A stretch of DNA of 64,000 nt from positions 248,001 through 312,000 of the forward strand of contig NZ_CAJURG010000003.1 of assembly GCF_910588715.1 (NCBI RefSeq). The letters are read 5' to 3'. This DNA comes from an uncultured Clostridium sp. (lineage in GTDB: Bacteria; Bacillota; Clostridia; Clostridiales; Clostridiaceae). Position 1 is the first letter of the stretch, and each line of letters starts with the position of its first letter. Positions 1 to 7,710 of this stretch are shown one piece after another. The translations under genes and the position numbers were made by a program. Below the pieces are notes generated by a model. The model searched no databases. It saw only the letters and a list, made by a program, of their open reading frames with translations, and had not been told where the DNA came from.

Positions 1-582
1 TAGAAAATCTATTATTTCAGTTAACGATTCTTTTGCTTCATCTTGTCCTGCAACATTTTCAAAACTTACCTTAATATCCTTTTCTACATATACTTTAGCA
101 TTACTTTTTCCCATGCCCATTCCCATTGGGCCACCACCCATTTTTTTAGCCATTTTTCCAAAAATAAATTTAATGAAAAAGAACATTAATACTAATGGTA
201 ATATATTAAGTATTATAAAATCCATAAATACAGATTGTTGCTTTGTTATTTGCGGATAATATTTTACATTATTCTCTATAAGTAAATTTATTAAGTCTGG
301 ATTATCAGCATTACCAGTATAAAGAACTTTTCCCTTCATATCACTTGTATCTTGTGGCTTAATCACAAGTGCTGTTCCATCAACAGAAACTTCTTTAACT
401 TCCTTATTTTTAACCATTTCAACAAATTCATTATATGAAATTTCTTTTGTTGTTAACATTTCCTTTGCTGTTGAAAATGAATATAAAAATAAACAAGCTA
501 TAACTGCATAAATAATTAAAAACTTCTTATTATTGTTATTCTTTTTTTCTGGATTTTTTCTATCATTCACATTATTATTCAT
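1..582 (-). CDS. ftsH: ATP-dependent zinc metalloprotease FtsH, N-terminal part (runs off window)
   Basis: The visible 194 codons begin at an ATG at 582 and run off the left edge, so only the N-terminus is present. It starts with an Asn/Lys-rich cytoplasmic tail, then a first membrane segment (LIIYAVIACLFLYSF), an external domain of about 75 residues, and a second membrane segment followed by a Gly/Met-rich linker (GGGPMGMGMGKS). The sequence then enters the AAA+ module with FENVAGQDEAKESLTEI, the signature just ahead of Walker A in FtsH. The Walker A, HEXXH zinc site and C-terminus lie outside. The family degrades misassembled membrane proteins and short-lived regulators. lepB lies 45 nt upstream on the same strand. 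Confidence 0.95.
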   Translation of the reverse strand, partial: MNNNVNDRKNPEKKNNNNKKFLIIYAVIACLFLYSFSTAKEMLTTKEISYNEFVEMVKNKEVKEVSVDGTALVIKPQDTSDMKGKVLYTGNADNPDLINLLIENNVKYYPQITKQQSVFMDFIILNILPLVLMFFFIKFIFGKMAKKMGGGPMGMGMGKSNAKVYVEKDIKVSFENVAGQDEAKESLTEIIDFL

Positions 583-627
583 ACCTTTAAAATCTCCTAT
601 TAAATTCTAAAACGCTTATAAAATAAT

Positions 628-1158
628 TTACTCTACTTTTCCAAAGTCCTTCCAAGGATATACCTTTATTTGAGCCTTACCCTTTATATCACTTCCATCA
701 ATATATGGATTTTCCCAATACCTAGAGTCTAAAGACCAATATCTATTATCACCTAAAAAGAAGTATTTACCTTCTGGGACTTCAAACTCTCCATTATAAG
801 TATCAATTGTACCTAAATAATCTTCTTCTAAAGTTTCACCATTTACAGTTACTATTCCATTATTAATAATAACCTTATCCCCAGGTAATCCAATTAACCT
901 TTTGATCATATCCTCATCTTTCTCGTCTGAATGAAAAACTACTATATCTCCTCTTTTTAATTTTTCAGGATTATAAACTCTAGTAACAAATAATCTATCC
1001 CCAACATTCAATGTAGGTACCATAGATTCTGATGGAATCTTAACCTTAAATATTAAAAATCTATTTATTAAGATAGCTAATATTACAGCTACTACTATAG
1101 GTACAATCCATTCATTAAAGAAATTCGATTTTTTTATTTCCTTACTCACTATTCCCAC
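628..1158 (-). CDS. lepB: Signal peptidase I
   Basis: Membrane-anchored serine protease that removes signal peptides from secreted proteins. The 176-aa protein has a cytoplasmic N-tail, one membrane anchor at about residues 17-36, then the catalytic Ser45 in SESMVPTL and the general-base Lys86 in KRLIGLPGD. The box GDNRYWSLDSR near the C-terminus is the usual GDNxxxSxDSR signature. Size matches Gram-positive single-anchor signal peptidases. The start is GTG at 1158, with AAAGG just upstream; a second in-frame GTG at 1149 is a possible alternative. It lies 45 nt upstream of ftsH and may be cotranscribed with it. Confidence 0.93.
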   Translation of the reverse strand: MGIVSKEIKKSNFFNEWIVPIVVAVILAILINRFLIFKVKIPSESMVPTLNVGDRLFVTRVYNPEKLKRGDIVVFHSDEKDEDMIKRLIGLPGDKVIINNGIVTVNGETLEEDYLGTIDTYNGEFEVPEGKYFFLGDNRYWSLDSRYWENPYIDGSDIKGKAQIKVYPWKDFGKVE

Positions 1159-1550
1159 ATACCTTTCAAACTATTAATTTTTAATTCTAACACTCATATT
1201 AAATGAACATTTAACTAAACTTTCTAAGCAACAAAAATTTATACATTAACTTCTAAAACAAAACTATAAATACTTATAATATACAATTACCTTCACTTCT
1301 ATAATTCATAAAATTATCCTATTATGATTATGTCCATTTTGTAATAGTATAAAACAAACTATTTGCTATAAATTAAATATAAAATAAATATTTTATATAC
1401 AATAATTAATATAAATAGTCAACCTTAAATCTAGTTATTTATGTTAATTAATGACTAAAATTTAATGGATGCTTATAAGTATATCATAATTAATTAATAA
1501 CTAATAGTATTACTCTTCATTATATATAATTATTATGTCAGTTTCGTTAC
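1159..1550. other. Intergenic stretch with no recognisable gene
   Basis: About 390 very AT-rich bases between lepB and the lysA terminator. I see no ORF with a ribosome binding site, no RNA fold I recognise and no repeat. It presumably holds the lepB promoter, but no clear -35/-10 pair stood out. Confidence 0.4.
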
Positions 1551-1601
1551 AAAAGAGAGCTATATTATATTGAAAATTTTTAATTCAATATAATATAGCT
1601 C
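1551..1601 (-). terminator. Terminator after lysA
   Basis: Nearly perfect hairpin with arms GAGCTATATTATATTGAA (1557-1574) and its complement (1584-1601). Read on the minus strand it is followed by TCTTTTG. It lies 80 nt past the lysA stop. Confidence 0.7.
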
Positions 1602-1682
1602 CTTTAAACTATATATAATTTTTGTTAATATACTATAATAAAATATTATTTTGATTAAAGCTTATAAAACTTAATAATAGCT

Positions 1683-2975
1683 TTAAACCTCTAAAGCTAA
1701 AAGCTCCTCATAACTTTGTCTTTTTGATACCACCCTAGCTATTCCATCTTTTACAAATACAACTGCTGGCCTTGGATTTTTATTATAATTACTAGACATT
1801 GAAAATCCATAAGCACCTGTAGAAAAAACAGCTAATATATCTCCTATCTCTGGTTTTTGAATACAAATATCATTAATAAAAATATCTCCAGACTCACAAC
1901 ACTTACCTGCTATTGCAACTCTTTCATTACACTTATTATTAATTTTATTTGCTATTGTCATATCATACTTAGCTCCATATAATGCAGGTCTAATATTATC
2001 TGTCATTCCACCATCAACTGAAACATAAGTCCTAACACCTTCAATTTCCTTAATTGCTCCAATTGTATAAAGAGTAACTCCTGCATTTCCAACTATTGAT
2101 CTACCAGGTTCAATAGTTAAAATAGGTATTTGTATATTTAATTTCTCACAAACTTCATCTACTTTATTTAATATAGCAGAACAATAATCTTTTGTTTCTT
2201 TTGGTTTATCATCATCGGTATAATGTATACCAAATCCACCACCTAAATCTAATTCAGGTATTATATGTCCTGTTTCTTCTTTAATAGATTTTATAAATCC
2301 AAGCATAACCTCAACTGCATCTTCATAAGGTTTTATTTCAAAAATTTGTGAACCTATATGACAATGTAGACCTGTTAAATTTAAGTTTTCGCAATCTATT
2401 GCAAGTTTTACAGCATTCATTATTATTTCACCAACTGGTGCAAATCCAAACTTTGAATCTATTTGACCTGTTTTTATATATTGATGAGTATGAGCTTCTA
2501 TTCCTGGTGTTAACCTTAAATATATATTTTGTCTTTTATTATATCTTTTAGATATTTCATTTAATCTCTTCATTTCATCTAAATTATCAACAACAAATAC
2601 TCCAACACCTAACTTAACACCTAATTCAACTTCATTTACACTTTTATTATTACCATGAAAATATATTTTTTCTAATGGAAATCCTGCCTTATAAGCAGTA
2701 TACAATTCTCCTCCGGATACTACGTCTAAATAAAGTCCTTGTTCATCTATTAGTCTACACATTTCTTTTGTTAAAAAGGCCTTACCAGCATAAGCTACTC
2801 TATTATTATTTTCTAAACACTTAAAATTTTTATAATAATTTTTACAAGTATCAATTAAAAGTTTTTCATCCATTACATATAACGGTGAACCAAACTTATT
2901 AATTAAATCTGTTGAACTAACCCCTCCAATAAATAGTTCATTGTCTTTAACTTCCATTGCCCCAAATAATTTCAT
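1683..2975 (-). CDS. lysA: Diaminopimelate decarboxylase
   Basis: Pyridoxal-phosphate enzyme of the alanine-racemase fold that decarboxylates meso-diaminopimelate to L-lysine, the last step of lysine synthesis. The 430-aa protein has the PLP lysine K65 in AYAGKAFLTK, the HCHIGSQI motif, the glycine-rich phosphate loop DLGGGFG, EPGRSIVG, and the substrate-site motif CESGD. The frame is open to a TTG at 2990, but GGAGG overlaps that TTG and sits 8 nt before an ATG at 2975, so I take the ATG start. The gene is alone in its operon, controlled by the lysine riboswitch just upstream and ended by a hairpin at 1551-1601. Confidence 0.96.
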   Translation of the reverse strand: MKLFGAMEVKDNELFIGGVSSTDLINKFGSPLYVMDEKLLIDTCKNYYKNFKCLENNNRVAYAGKAFLTKEMCRLIDEQGLYLDVVSGGELYTAYKAGFPLEKIYFHGNNKSVNEVELGVKLGVGVFVVDNLDEMKRLNEISKRYNKRQNIYLRLTPGIEAHTHQYIKTGQIDSKFGFAPVGEIIMNAVKLAIDCENLNLTGLHCHIGSQIFEIKPYEDAVEVMLGFIKSIKEETGHIIPELDLGGGFGIHYTDDDKPKETKDYCSAILNKVDEVCEKLNIQIPILTIEPGRSIVGNAGVTLYTIGAIKEIEGVRTYVSVDGGMTDNIRPALYGAKYDMTIANKINNKCNERVAIAGKCCESGDIFINDICIQKPEIGDILAVFSTGAYGFSMSSNYNKNPRPAVVFVKDGIARVVSKRQSYEELLALEV

Positions 2976-3011
2976 CGATATTGCCTCCAATTAATTTAAA
3001 AATTAATAACA

Positions 3012-3050
3012 CAAAAAACTACCACTATAAAAACCTATAGTGGTAGCTTT
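3012..3050 (-). terminator. Riboswitch-controlled terminator in the lysA leader
   Basis: Perfect 11-bp hairpin (CTACCACTATA and complement, 3019-3029 and 3036-3046) followed on the minus strand by TTTTTT. It lies between the lysine aptamer and the lysA start, where the expression platform of a transcriptional L-box is expected, so lysine binding should promote termination here. Confidence 0.85.
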
Positions 3051-3112
3051 ATATTAAAATGCAATTTCTACCTAAAATAAATTCAATTTTAAAAATTGAA
3101 TTTTAATAATCG

Positions 3113-3285
3113 CACCTTTTTAGCACTCCACTTTCGTGACAGTTATGTATATGTTATATACATACCCAGAAATAACCCTTTACATAAATTATTCCTTCGG
3201 CTGTTATACCTTTCATAAATAATCTCTGCCCGTCGACTCCTATTTACTACTATTTATAAACAGCACCTCTAACATAGGTTTTATT
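3113..3285 (-). promoter_or_regulatory. Lysine riboswitch (L-box) aptamer
   Basis: Read on the minus strand the leader shows the L-box landmarks in order: TTAGAGGTGC near 3272-3263, AGTA, AGTCGACGGGCAGAG, GCCGAAGG near 3203-3196, CTGTCACGAAAGTGGAGTGCTAA near 3143-3120. The UUAG and CUAA ends can pair as P1. The aptamer is followed by a second small hairpin (about 3079-3104) and then the lysA leader terminator. L-boxes sense lysine and turn off lysine synthesis or uptake genes, which fits the downstream lysA. Confidence 0.9.
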
Positions 3286-3373
3286 AGCTTATATATTTTA
3301 TGTTTACATTCAATAATATGATACCATATCGCAATAATTATTCAACCATATTTTTAAATTTATTCCATTTAAA

Positions 3374-4048
3374 TTACAAATTTCTATACTTATCCATAAG
3401 ACTGCTCATAGTATCACCATTCGATGGTGGGGTATAAGTAATAGCATTAGCTCCTGCTTCTATAGTCATTCTAATAGTTTCCTCATTTGGTCCACCAGTT
3501 GCTATAACAGGAAAATCAGGAAATTCATCTTTAATTCTCCTTACTATTTCTGGAGTATTTTTTCCACCAGATACATTTAGTATAGTAGCTCCCGCCTCTA
3601 TTCTTTCTCTTATATTTTCATCAATTGAAACTACAGTAACTATTAATGGAATATCAATTGTTTCTCTTATTCTTGAAACTACTTCATTAGATGTAGGAGA
3701 ATTTACAACTACACCCATAGCACCTTTAAACTCTGCGTCTAAAGCTAAATTAACTACTCTTTTACCTTGAGTTATTCCTCCTCCAACACCACAAAAAACT
3801 GGAACATCTGCTGCCATAACCAATGCTGCTGTTATTAAAGGTTGAGGAGTAAATGGATAAACAGCTATTATTGCATCTGCATTAGTGTTTCTTATAATTG
3901 CAACATCTGTTGTAAATAATAATGACTTTATTCTTTTTCCAAATATCTTTATCCCTGAACAATCCCTAATACAAGAAGGTACTTCTACTACATGACTTCT
4001 TAAAAGCCCCTTAATTTCAGGTACAGTTTTATTTTTTTTTATCTCCAT
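3374..4048 (-). CDS. TIM-barrel family protein of unknown function
   Basis: A 224-aa soluble protein with alternating hydrophobic strands typical of a beta/alpha barrel. Visible elements are GVGGGITQGKR (about residues 87-97), a strand ending in VVNSPTSNE, TILNVSGGKNTPE, and a C-terminal loop IATGGPNEETIRMTIEAGANAI that looks like a phosphate-binding barrel loop (GG then an A-G-A-N pattern). Such loops occur in nitronate monooxygenase-like and KDPG aldolase-like barrels, but I cannot assign a reaction. The start is ATG at 4048 with AGGGGTG ahead. It is single and divergent from the DUF1576 gene. Confidence 0.75.
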   Translation of the reverse strand: MEIKKNKTVPEIKGLLRSHVVEVPSCIRDCSGIKIFGKRIKSLLFTTDVAIIRNTNADAIIAVYPFTPQPLITAALVMAADVPVFCGVGGGITQGKRVVNLALDAEFKGAMGVVVNSPTSNEVVSRIRETIDIPLIVTVVSIDENIRERIEAGATILNVSGGKNTPEIVRRIKDEFPDFPVIATGGPNEETIRMTIEAGANAITYTPPSNGDTMSSLMDKYRNL

Positions 4049-4197
4049 TAAAACACCCCTATGTACTAAATTTATAAATTCTATTATACTATTTTGAATA
4101 AATTTTTAAAGAAGTTTATAATAAATTGCCATAAATTTAATAATTAGTCTATAAATTTAAAAAGTTATTTGATAAAATGTTTCTACATATAACTAAA

Positions 4198-4235
4198 AAT
4201 AAAGGATTATTTAATTTTTAAATAATCCTTTATTA
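4198..4235 (+). promoter_or_regulatory. Hairpin in the leader of the DUF1576 gene
   Basis: Inverted repeat with arms AATAAAGGATTATTTA and its complement, 5-nt loop, 40 nt before the start codon of the downstream gene. The tail after the hairpin has only short U runs, so it is a weak terminator at best. It could be an attenuator, an mRNA-stabilising stem or an operator. Confidence 0.45.
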
Positions 4236-4274
4236 AAGATTAAAGTTAAAAAAATTTTTAAACGGAGGTTTTAA

Positions 4275-5516
4275 ATGAAACTATTAAAAAATTATTATCC
4301 GCCATATATAATCCTATCTATTTTATACTTATTTTTTATTATATTTGCATTTTTATTAGATTCACCATCAGAAATTTTCAATGGATTAAAATCTATAATA
4401 TTTTCATCAGATATATTAATTACTGACTATATGGAAGTAGGAGGAATTGGTGCTGCTTTAGTAAATGCTGCTCTAACAAGCTTATTATCACTATTACTTT
4501 TAGTTATTATAGGAGTTAAGCCTAATGGTTCAACAATAATGTCTTTATGGTTAATGACTGGATTTTCTTTTTTAGGTAAAAATATATTTAACATTTGGCC
4601 TATAATATTTGGTGTTTATTTATTTTCTAGATATCAAAAAGAACCATTTCTAAATTATATATTAGTTGCTTTATTAGGTACCTCCCTATCTCCTGTAGTA
4701 AGTCAAATTAGTTTTTTTAACTCTGAATATAGTGTACTTTCAATAATACTAGGAATATTAGTTGGTATAGCGGTTGGATTTGTATTACCTCCAATAGCAT
4801 CTCATAGCATAAAATCACATAATGGATATAATTTATATAATATTGGATTTGCTAGTGGATTACTTGCTACATTATTAATGTCAATTATGAGAGGATTCGG
4901 TATAAATTTAGATTCTAGACTTATTTGGCATAGTGGATCAAATAAAATTTTATTTATTTTACTTCTTATGTGCTGCATGTTTTTGATAACTATTGGAATT
5001 ATGAAAGGCAATAATAATAAAATTAATTTTAAAAATATCAATAGACAAACGGGTAGATTAATAAGTGATTTTTATATTCTATTTAAAGAATCTACATATA
5101 TCAATATGGGTATATTAGGAATTTTATCCACTTGTTATGTTATCTTAATTGGCGGAGATTTAAATGGTGCTACTATATGTGGAATTTTTACTATAATAGG
5201 ATTTGGTTGCTTTGGTAAAAATATAAAAAATACTATTCCTATAATTATAGGAGCTACCATCGCTGCTATATTTAATGTAAATGAAGTTACATCACCATCT
5301 TTATTATTATCAATATTATTTTCAACCACATTAGCTCCTATTTGTGGTAAATTTGGGTGGAAATATGGTATACTAGCTGGTATAATTCATGTTAATATAG
5401 TTGCAAATATAGGCTATTTACATGGTGGACTTAATCTTTATAACAATGGCCTAGCTGGAGGATTCGTTGCAATGATATTAATTCCATTAATAACTACCTT
5501 CAAAAAGGAGATTTAA
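4275..5516 (+). CDS. DUF1576 multi-pass membrane protein
   Basis: A 413-aa integral membrane protein with about ten hydrophobic segments spread over its length and a short polar loop near residues 245-265. There is an internal two-fold resemblance: glycine-rich segments GGIGAALVNAALTSLL with FSFLGKNIFNIWP in the first half, and GGDLNGATICGIFTI with CFGKNIKNTIP in the second. This suggests an inverted-repeat transporter-like fold. I recognise it as the DUF1576 family, with no known substrate. Ribosome binding site GGAGG at 4263-4267. The next gene follows 3 nt later, so the two are surely cotranscribed. Confidence 0.8.
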   Translation: MKLLKNYYPPYIILSILYLFFIIFAFLLDSPSEIFNGLKSIIFSSDILITDYMEVGGIGAALVNAALTSLLSLLLLVIIGVKPNGSTIMSLWLMTGFSFLGKNIFNIWPIIFGVYLFSRYQKEPFLNYILVALLGTSLSPVVSQISFFNSEYSVLSIILGILVGIAVGFVLPPIASHSIKSHNGYNLYNIGFASGLLATLLMSIMRGFGINLDSRLIWHSGSNKILFILLLMCCMFLITIGIMKGNNNKINFKNINRQTGRLISDFYILFKESTYINMGILGILSTCYVILIGGDLNGATICGIFTIIGFGCFGKNIKNTIPIIIGATIAAIFNVNEVTSPSLLLSILFSTTLAPICGKFGWKYGILAGIIHVNIVANIGYLHGGLNLYNNGLAGGFVAMILIPLITTFKKEI

Positions 5517-5519
5517 CCT

Positions 5520-5864
5520 ATGAAATTTAAAATTGAAAAAAACATTAAGATTATCAATGAATTAATAGCTTATTTTTACAAATTAGGAACAACTGATGTC
5601 CATATTGACTTAACTTCTGACAATGAAAATTCTTATTTTAGCGTCTATGGACATATTGATAATATTTCAAAAGAAGAATTAGAATATTTAACCTATATCT
5701 TAAACACGCCAAGACAACATGAAATAGAACACTATTACTGGAGCCTTGGTGGAGAATGTGAATTTGATTCAGAACTTACATTAGTAGGAATGATGATAAA
5801 TTCAGCTAAAGTTTATTTTAAAGATGGTATTTTAAAAATTAGTATAATCCGTGAAGAAAACTAA
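5520..5864 (+). CDS. Small hypothetical protein coupled to the DUF1576 protein
   Basis: A 114-aa acidic soluble protein; I do not recognise the family. The first third looks like an amphipathic helix plus a strand (INELIAYFYKLGTTDVHIDL), and the C-terminus is a beta-hairpin (AKVYFKDGILKISIIREEN). No signal peptide or membrane segment. It starts 3 nt after the DUF1576 stop with AAGGAGATTTAACCT ahead of the ATG, so it is translationally linked and probably works with that membrane protein. Start choice is secure. Confidence 0.7.
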   Translation: MKFKIEKNIKIINELIAYFYKLGTTDVHIDLTSDNENSYFSVYGHIDNISKEELEYLTYILNTPRQHEIEHYYWSLGGECEFDSELTLVGMMINSAKVYFKDGILKISIIREEN

Positions 5865-5878
5865 AATATTAATTTATA

Positions 5879-5920
5879 GTGAAATTAGAAAATAAAAATT
5901 TTCTAATTTCACTTAATTTT
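5879..5920. terminator. Bidirectional terminator between convergent genes
   Basis: Perfect 14-bp stem (GTGAAATTAGAAAA at 5879-5892 with its complement at 5899-5912), followed by TTAATTTT on the plus strand and preceded by A-rich sequence. It serves the plus-strand DUF1576 pair and minus-strand sfsA. Confidence 0.7.
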
Positions 5921-5943
5921 AAGCTTACATTCTTTAAAATAAT

Positions 5944-6636
5944 TTAAAGAATAATTTCAACTGGATTATTTATTTTTATTTCATTTTCATTTACTAAACA
6001 ATTGTATGCAAATATATCTACGCCATTTTCTTTAGCAAATCTTAAAGCTTCACCAAATTCTTTATCCCTAATATCATTTGGAGAAAACTTATTTACATCT
6101 TCTAATTGTATTAAAAAAAATATCCCTGCTCCATAACCTTTCTTTTTTGCTTCAACTAATTCTAATAAATGTTTAGTTCCTCTTTCTGTTTTTGCATCAG
6201 GAAATTTAGCATATTTATTTTCTTCTAATGTAACTCCCTTTACTTCTAAATAATACTCATTTCCCTCACTTGTAGATAGTTTAAAATCAAATCTACTTTT
6301 TCCAAATGTCTTTTCTCTTAAAATATTATTATAATCTTCTAAGCCATATATTTTTTTATTCCTTAATGCTTCATCAACTACCTTATTAGGCATTTGTGAA
6401 TCTATGCTTATCAATTTTTCTTCCTTATATACTGATATTAAATCAAATTTAGTCTTTCTTGTAGGATTAGATTCTTCTCTTAAAAACACCTCACATCCCG
6501 GCACTAAAATTTCTCTACATCTCCCCGTATTAGGCACATGAACTTTTATTTCTTCCTCATTAAGTTTAACTATTGCATTAAATCTATTTGGCCTACTTAT
6601 AAATTCTGCTTTAAATATTTTTTTATTATATTTCAT
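5944..6636 (-). CDS. sfsA: SfsA family protein (DNA/RNA nuclease SfsA)
   Basis: The 230-aa protein matches SfsA in length and layout: an OB-like N-terminal part with VHVPNTGRCREIL, then a PD-(D/E)XK-like core with FDFKLS, YYLEVKGVTLEE and FPDAKTERGTKHL. D, E and K of the LEVKG strand are the expected nuclease metal-site residues. SfsA was named for stimulation of sugar fermentation in E. coli, and its physiological role in clostridia is unclear. ATG start with AAGGAG upstream. Single gene; its promoter region is the DnaA-box cluster, which could matter for its control. Confidence 0.9.
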   Translation of the reverse strand: MKYNKKIFKAEFISRPNRFNAIVKLNEEEIKVHVPNTGRCREILVPGCEVFLREESNPTRKTKFDLISVYKEEKLISIDSQMPNKVVDEALRNKKIYGLEDYNNILREKTFGKSRFDFKLSTSEGNEYYLEVKGVTLEENKYAKFPDAKTERGTKHLLELVEAKKKGYGAGIFFLIQLEDVNKFSPNDIRDKEFGEALRFAKENGVDIFAYNCLVNENEIKINNPVEIIL

Positions 6637-6705
6637 ATTTCTCCTTAAAAATTATACTTAACATTACATAAATTATTTACATAAAATTACATCTATTAAT
6701 AATAG

Positions 6706-7009
6706 TTATCCACAACCCTTAACTATTAAACAGACATTTTATTTCCATTTTTATGAAAAATAAATATTATCCACAGATTTTATCCACAGCTATGTTAATA
6801 TTGTTGATAACTTAACTATAAGAATATCTGTTCTATATTTTTTCTTCAACATTCTATGACTTTTTTCTACAATACACCCTATATTGTTATTGATTTATAT
6901 ATATACCTAATATATTGTGTCAATAACTTTTTAAAAGTTTTCAACAGTTTTTAAAAGTTATCCACATTCTGTGGATAACTTTTAATGTGGATAAATATAT
7001 TTATCCACA
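6706..7009. other. Cluster of seven perfect DnaA boxes
   Basis: Seven exact copies of TTATCCACA or its complement lie within 304 nt: plus orientation at 6706-6714, 6767-6775, 6780-6788, 6958-6966 and 7001-7009; minus at 6970-6978 and 6986-6994. A near-match TGTTGATAA is at 6802-6810. The boxes form two groups separated by an AT-rich segment with alternating TA (about 6895-6915). No dnaA or dnaN gene is near. Candidate roles are a DnaA-titrating cluster, a regulated promoter for sfsA, or an accessory origin-like site. The rest of the 6637-7160 gap is AT-rich with no ORF. Confidence 0.85.
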
Positions 7010-7096
7010 TATATAATTCTAAAACTAATAAACCTTATATATATAAATTATATTCATATTTGGTTTAACAACTTAAATTTATTTTTAGCTATTTAA

Positions 7097-7154
7097 ATTT
7101 AAAAATAAGCTGTAATTAATTAGAGAATTATTATCTAACTAAAATTACAGCTTA
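7097..7154 (-). terminator. Terminator after the 58-aa membrane protein gene
   Basis: Stem TAAGCTGTAATT (7106-7117) with complement at 7143-7154, loop of about 25 nt, and a T-rich tail on the minus strand. Confidence 0.6.
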
Positions 7155-7160
7155 ATTAAT

Positions 7161-7337
7161 TTAAACTAATTTCTTTTTCATAAATATTGTTACTAAATAC
7201 TGTATTATAAATATTGCAGGCCCTAAAATAACTGTCAATATAGGCCATATCAATTTATTTTGAACATTTTCCTTTGCTAGGTTATATGAGCAAAATACTG
7301 ATATTATTAATAATCCATATGAAACTATGTATGCCAT
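7161..7337 (-). CDS. Small membrane protein, 58 aa
   Basis: Short ORF beginning at ATG 7337 with AGGGGG 10 nt upstream and followed by a hairpin terminator. The product begins MAYIVSYGLLIISVFCSYNL, has a charged linker (AKENVQNK), a second hydrophobic segment (IWPILTVILGPAIFIIQYLV) and a basic tail MKKKLV. This is a two-helix hairpin with both ends probably cytoplasmic. I do not recognise a family. The ribosome binding site, stop and terminator all fit a real gene. Confidence 0.6.
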   Translation of the reverse strand: MAYIVSYGLLIISVFCSYNLAKENVQNKLIWPILTVILGPAIFIIQYLVTIFMKKKLV

Positions 7338-7477
7338 TTGGCCAACCCCCTATTATTTTATAATTCTTATTTTATATAACAAAAGTTAAAATCTCAACTT
7401 AAAAAAATGAAATTTTATTATTATGTTAAAATAAATTTCAATTTATGAAATTTATAAAAAAATTATTTTAAAAAACC

Positions 7478-7506
7478 TTTACATATTTTTTATATTGTGT
7501 TATTAT
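7478..7506 (+). promoter_or_regulatory. Sigma-A promoter of ptsG
   Basis: TTTACA at 7478-7483, 17-nt spacer, TATTAT at 7501-7506. Transcription would start near 7513, about 15 nt before the antiterminator binding site, leaving a leader of about 200 nt. Confidence 0.75.
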
Positions 7507-7527
7507 ATTACTAGTTAATAATAAATA

Positions 7528-7556
7528 AGCGTGTTACTGGTGATGCAGGCAAGGCT
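7528..7556 (+). promoter_or_regulatory. Ribonucleic antiterminator (RAT) site in the ptsG leader
   Basis: The segment contains GTTACTGGTGATGCAGGCAA, which matches the BglG/SacY/GlcT-type RAT pattern (GTTACTG, variable loop, CAGGCAA). Its 3' half overlaps the left arm of the terminator stem beginning at 7551, so binding of a PRD-type antiterminator protein would block terminator folding. The antiterminator gene is not in this window. Confidence 0.8.
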
Positions 7557-7643
7557 TAAATATGTATAAATTATTTTTTTATCTGAAATAATAATAAAAG
7601 ATAGATTTATAATTTATAGATATTTGGGCCTTTTTATTTTTTT
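7551..7643 (+). terminator. Conditional terminator in the ptsG leader
   Basis: Left arm AAGGCTTAAATAT (7551-7563) pairs with ATATTTGGGCCTT (7620-7632) and further inner A-U pairs, followed by TTTTTATTTTTTT. It is mutually exclusive with the RAT fold. Confidence 0.8.
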
Positions 7644-7710
7644 GTAATTCATTAAGGCTCATGTTATTATCTTATAATTTTAAATTATTAATTTTAGGAG
7701 GAATAATAAA

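Noticed and set aside
2348..2551. Plus-strand ORF opposite lysA, and similar antisense ORFs over ptsG, pyk, dnaE, rapZ, uvrC and the ABC genes
   Set aside because: All lie fully opposite well-supported genes, have no ribosome binding site and have AT-biased shadow composition.
6706..7009. Chromosomal origin oriC
   Set aside because: DnaA boxes fit, but no dnaA, dnaN, rpmH or gyr genes are near, and the window shows no strand switch of genes here. I therefore call it a DnaA-box cluster only; whole-genome GC skew could overturn this.
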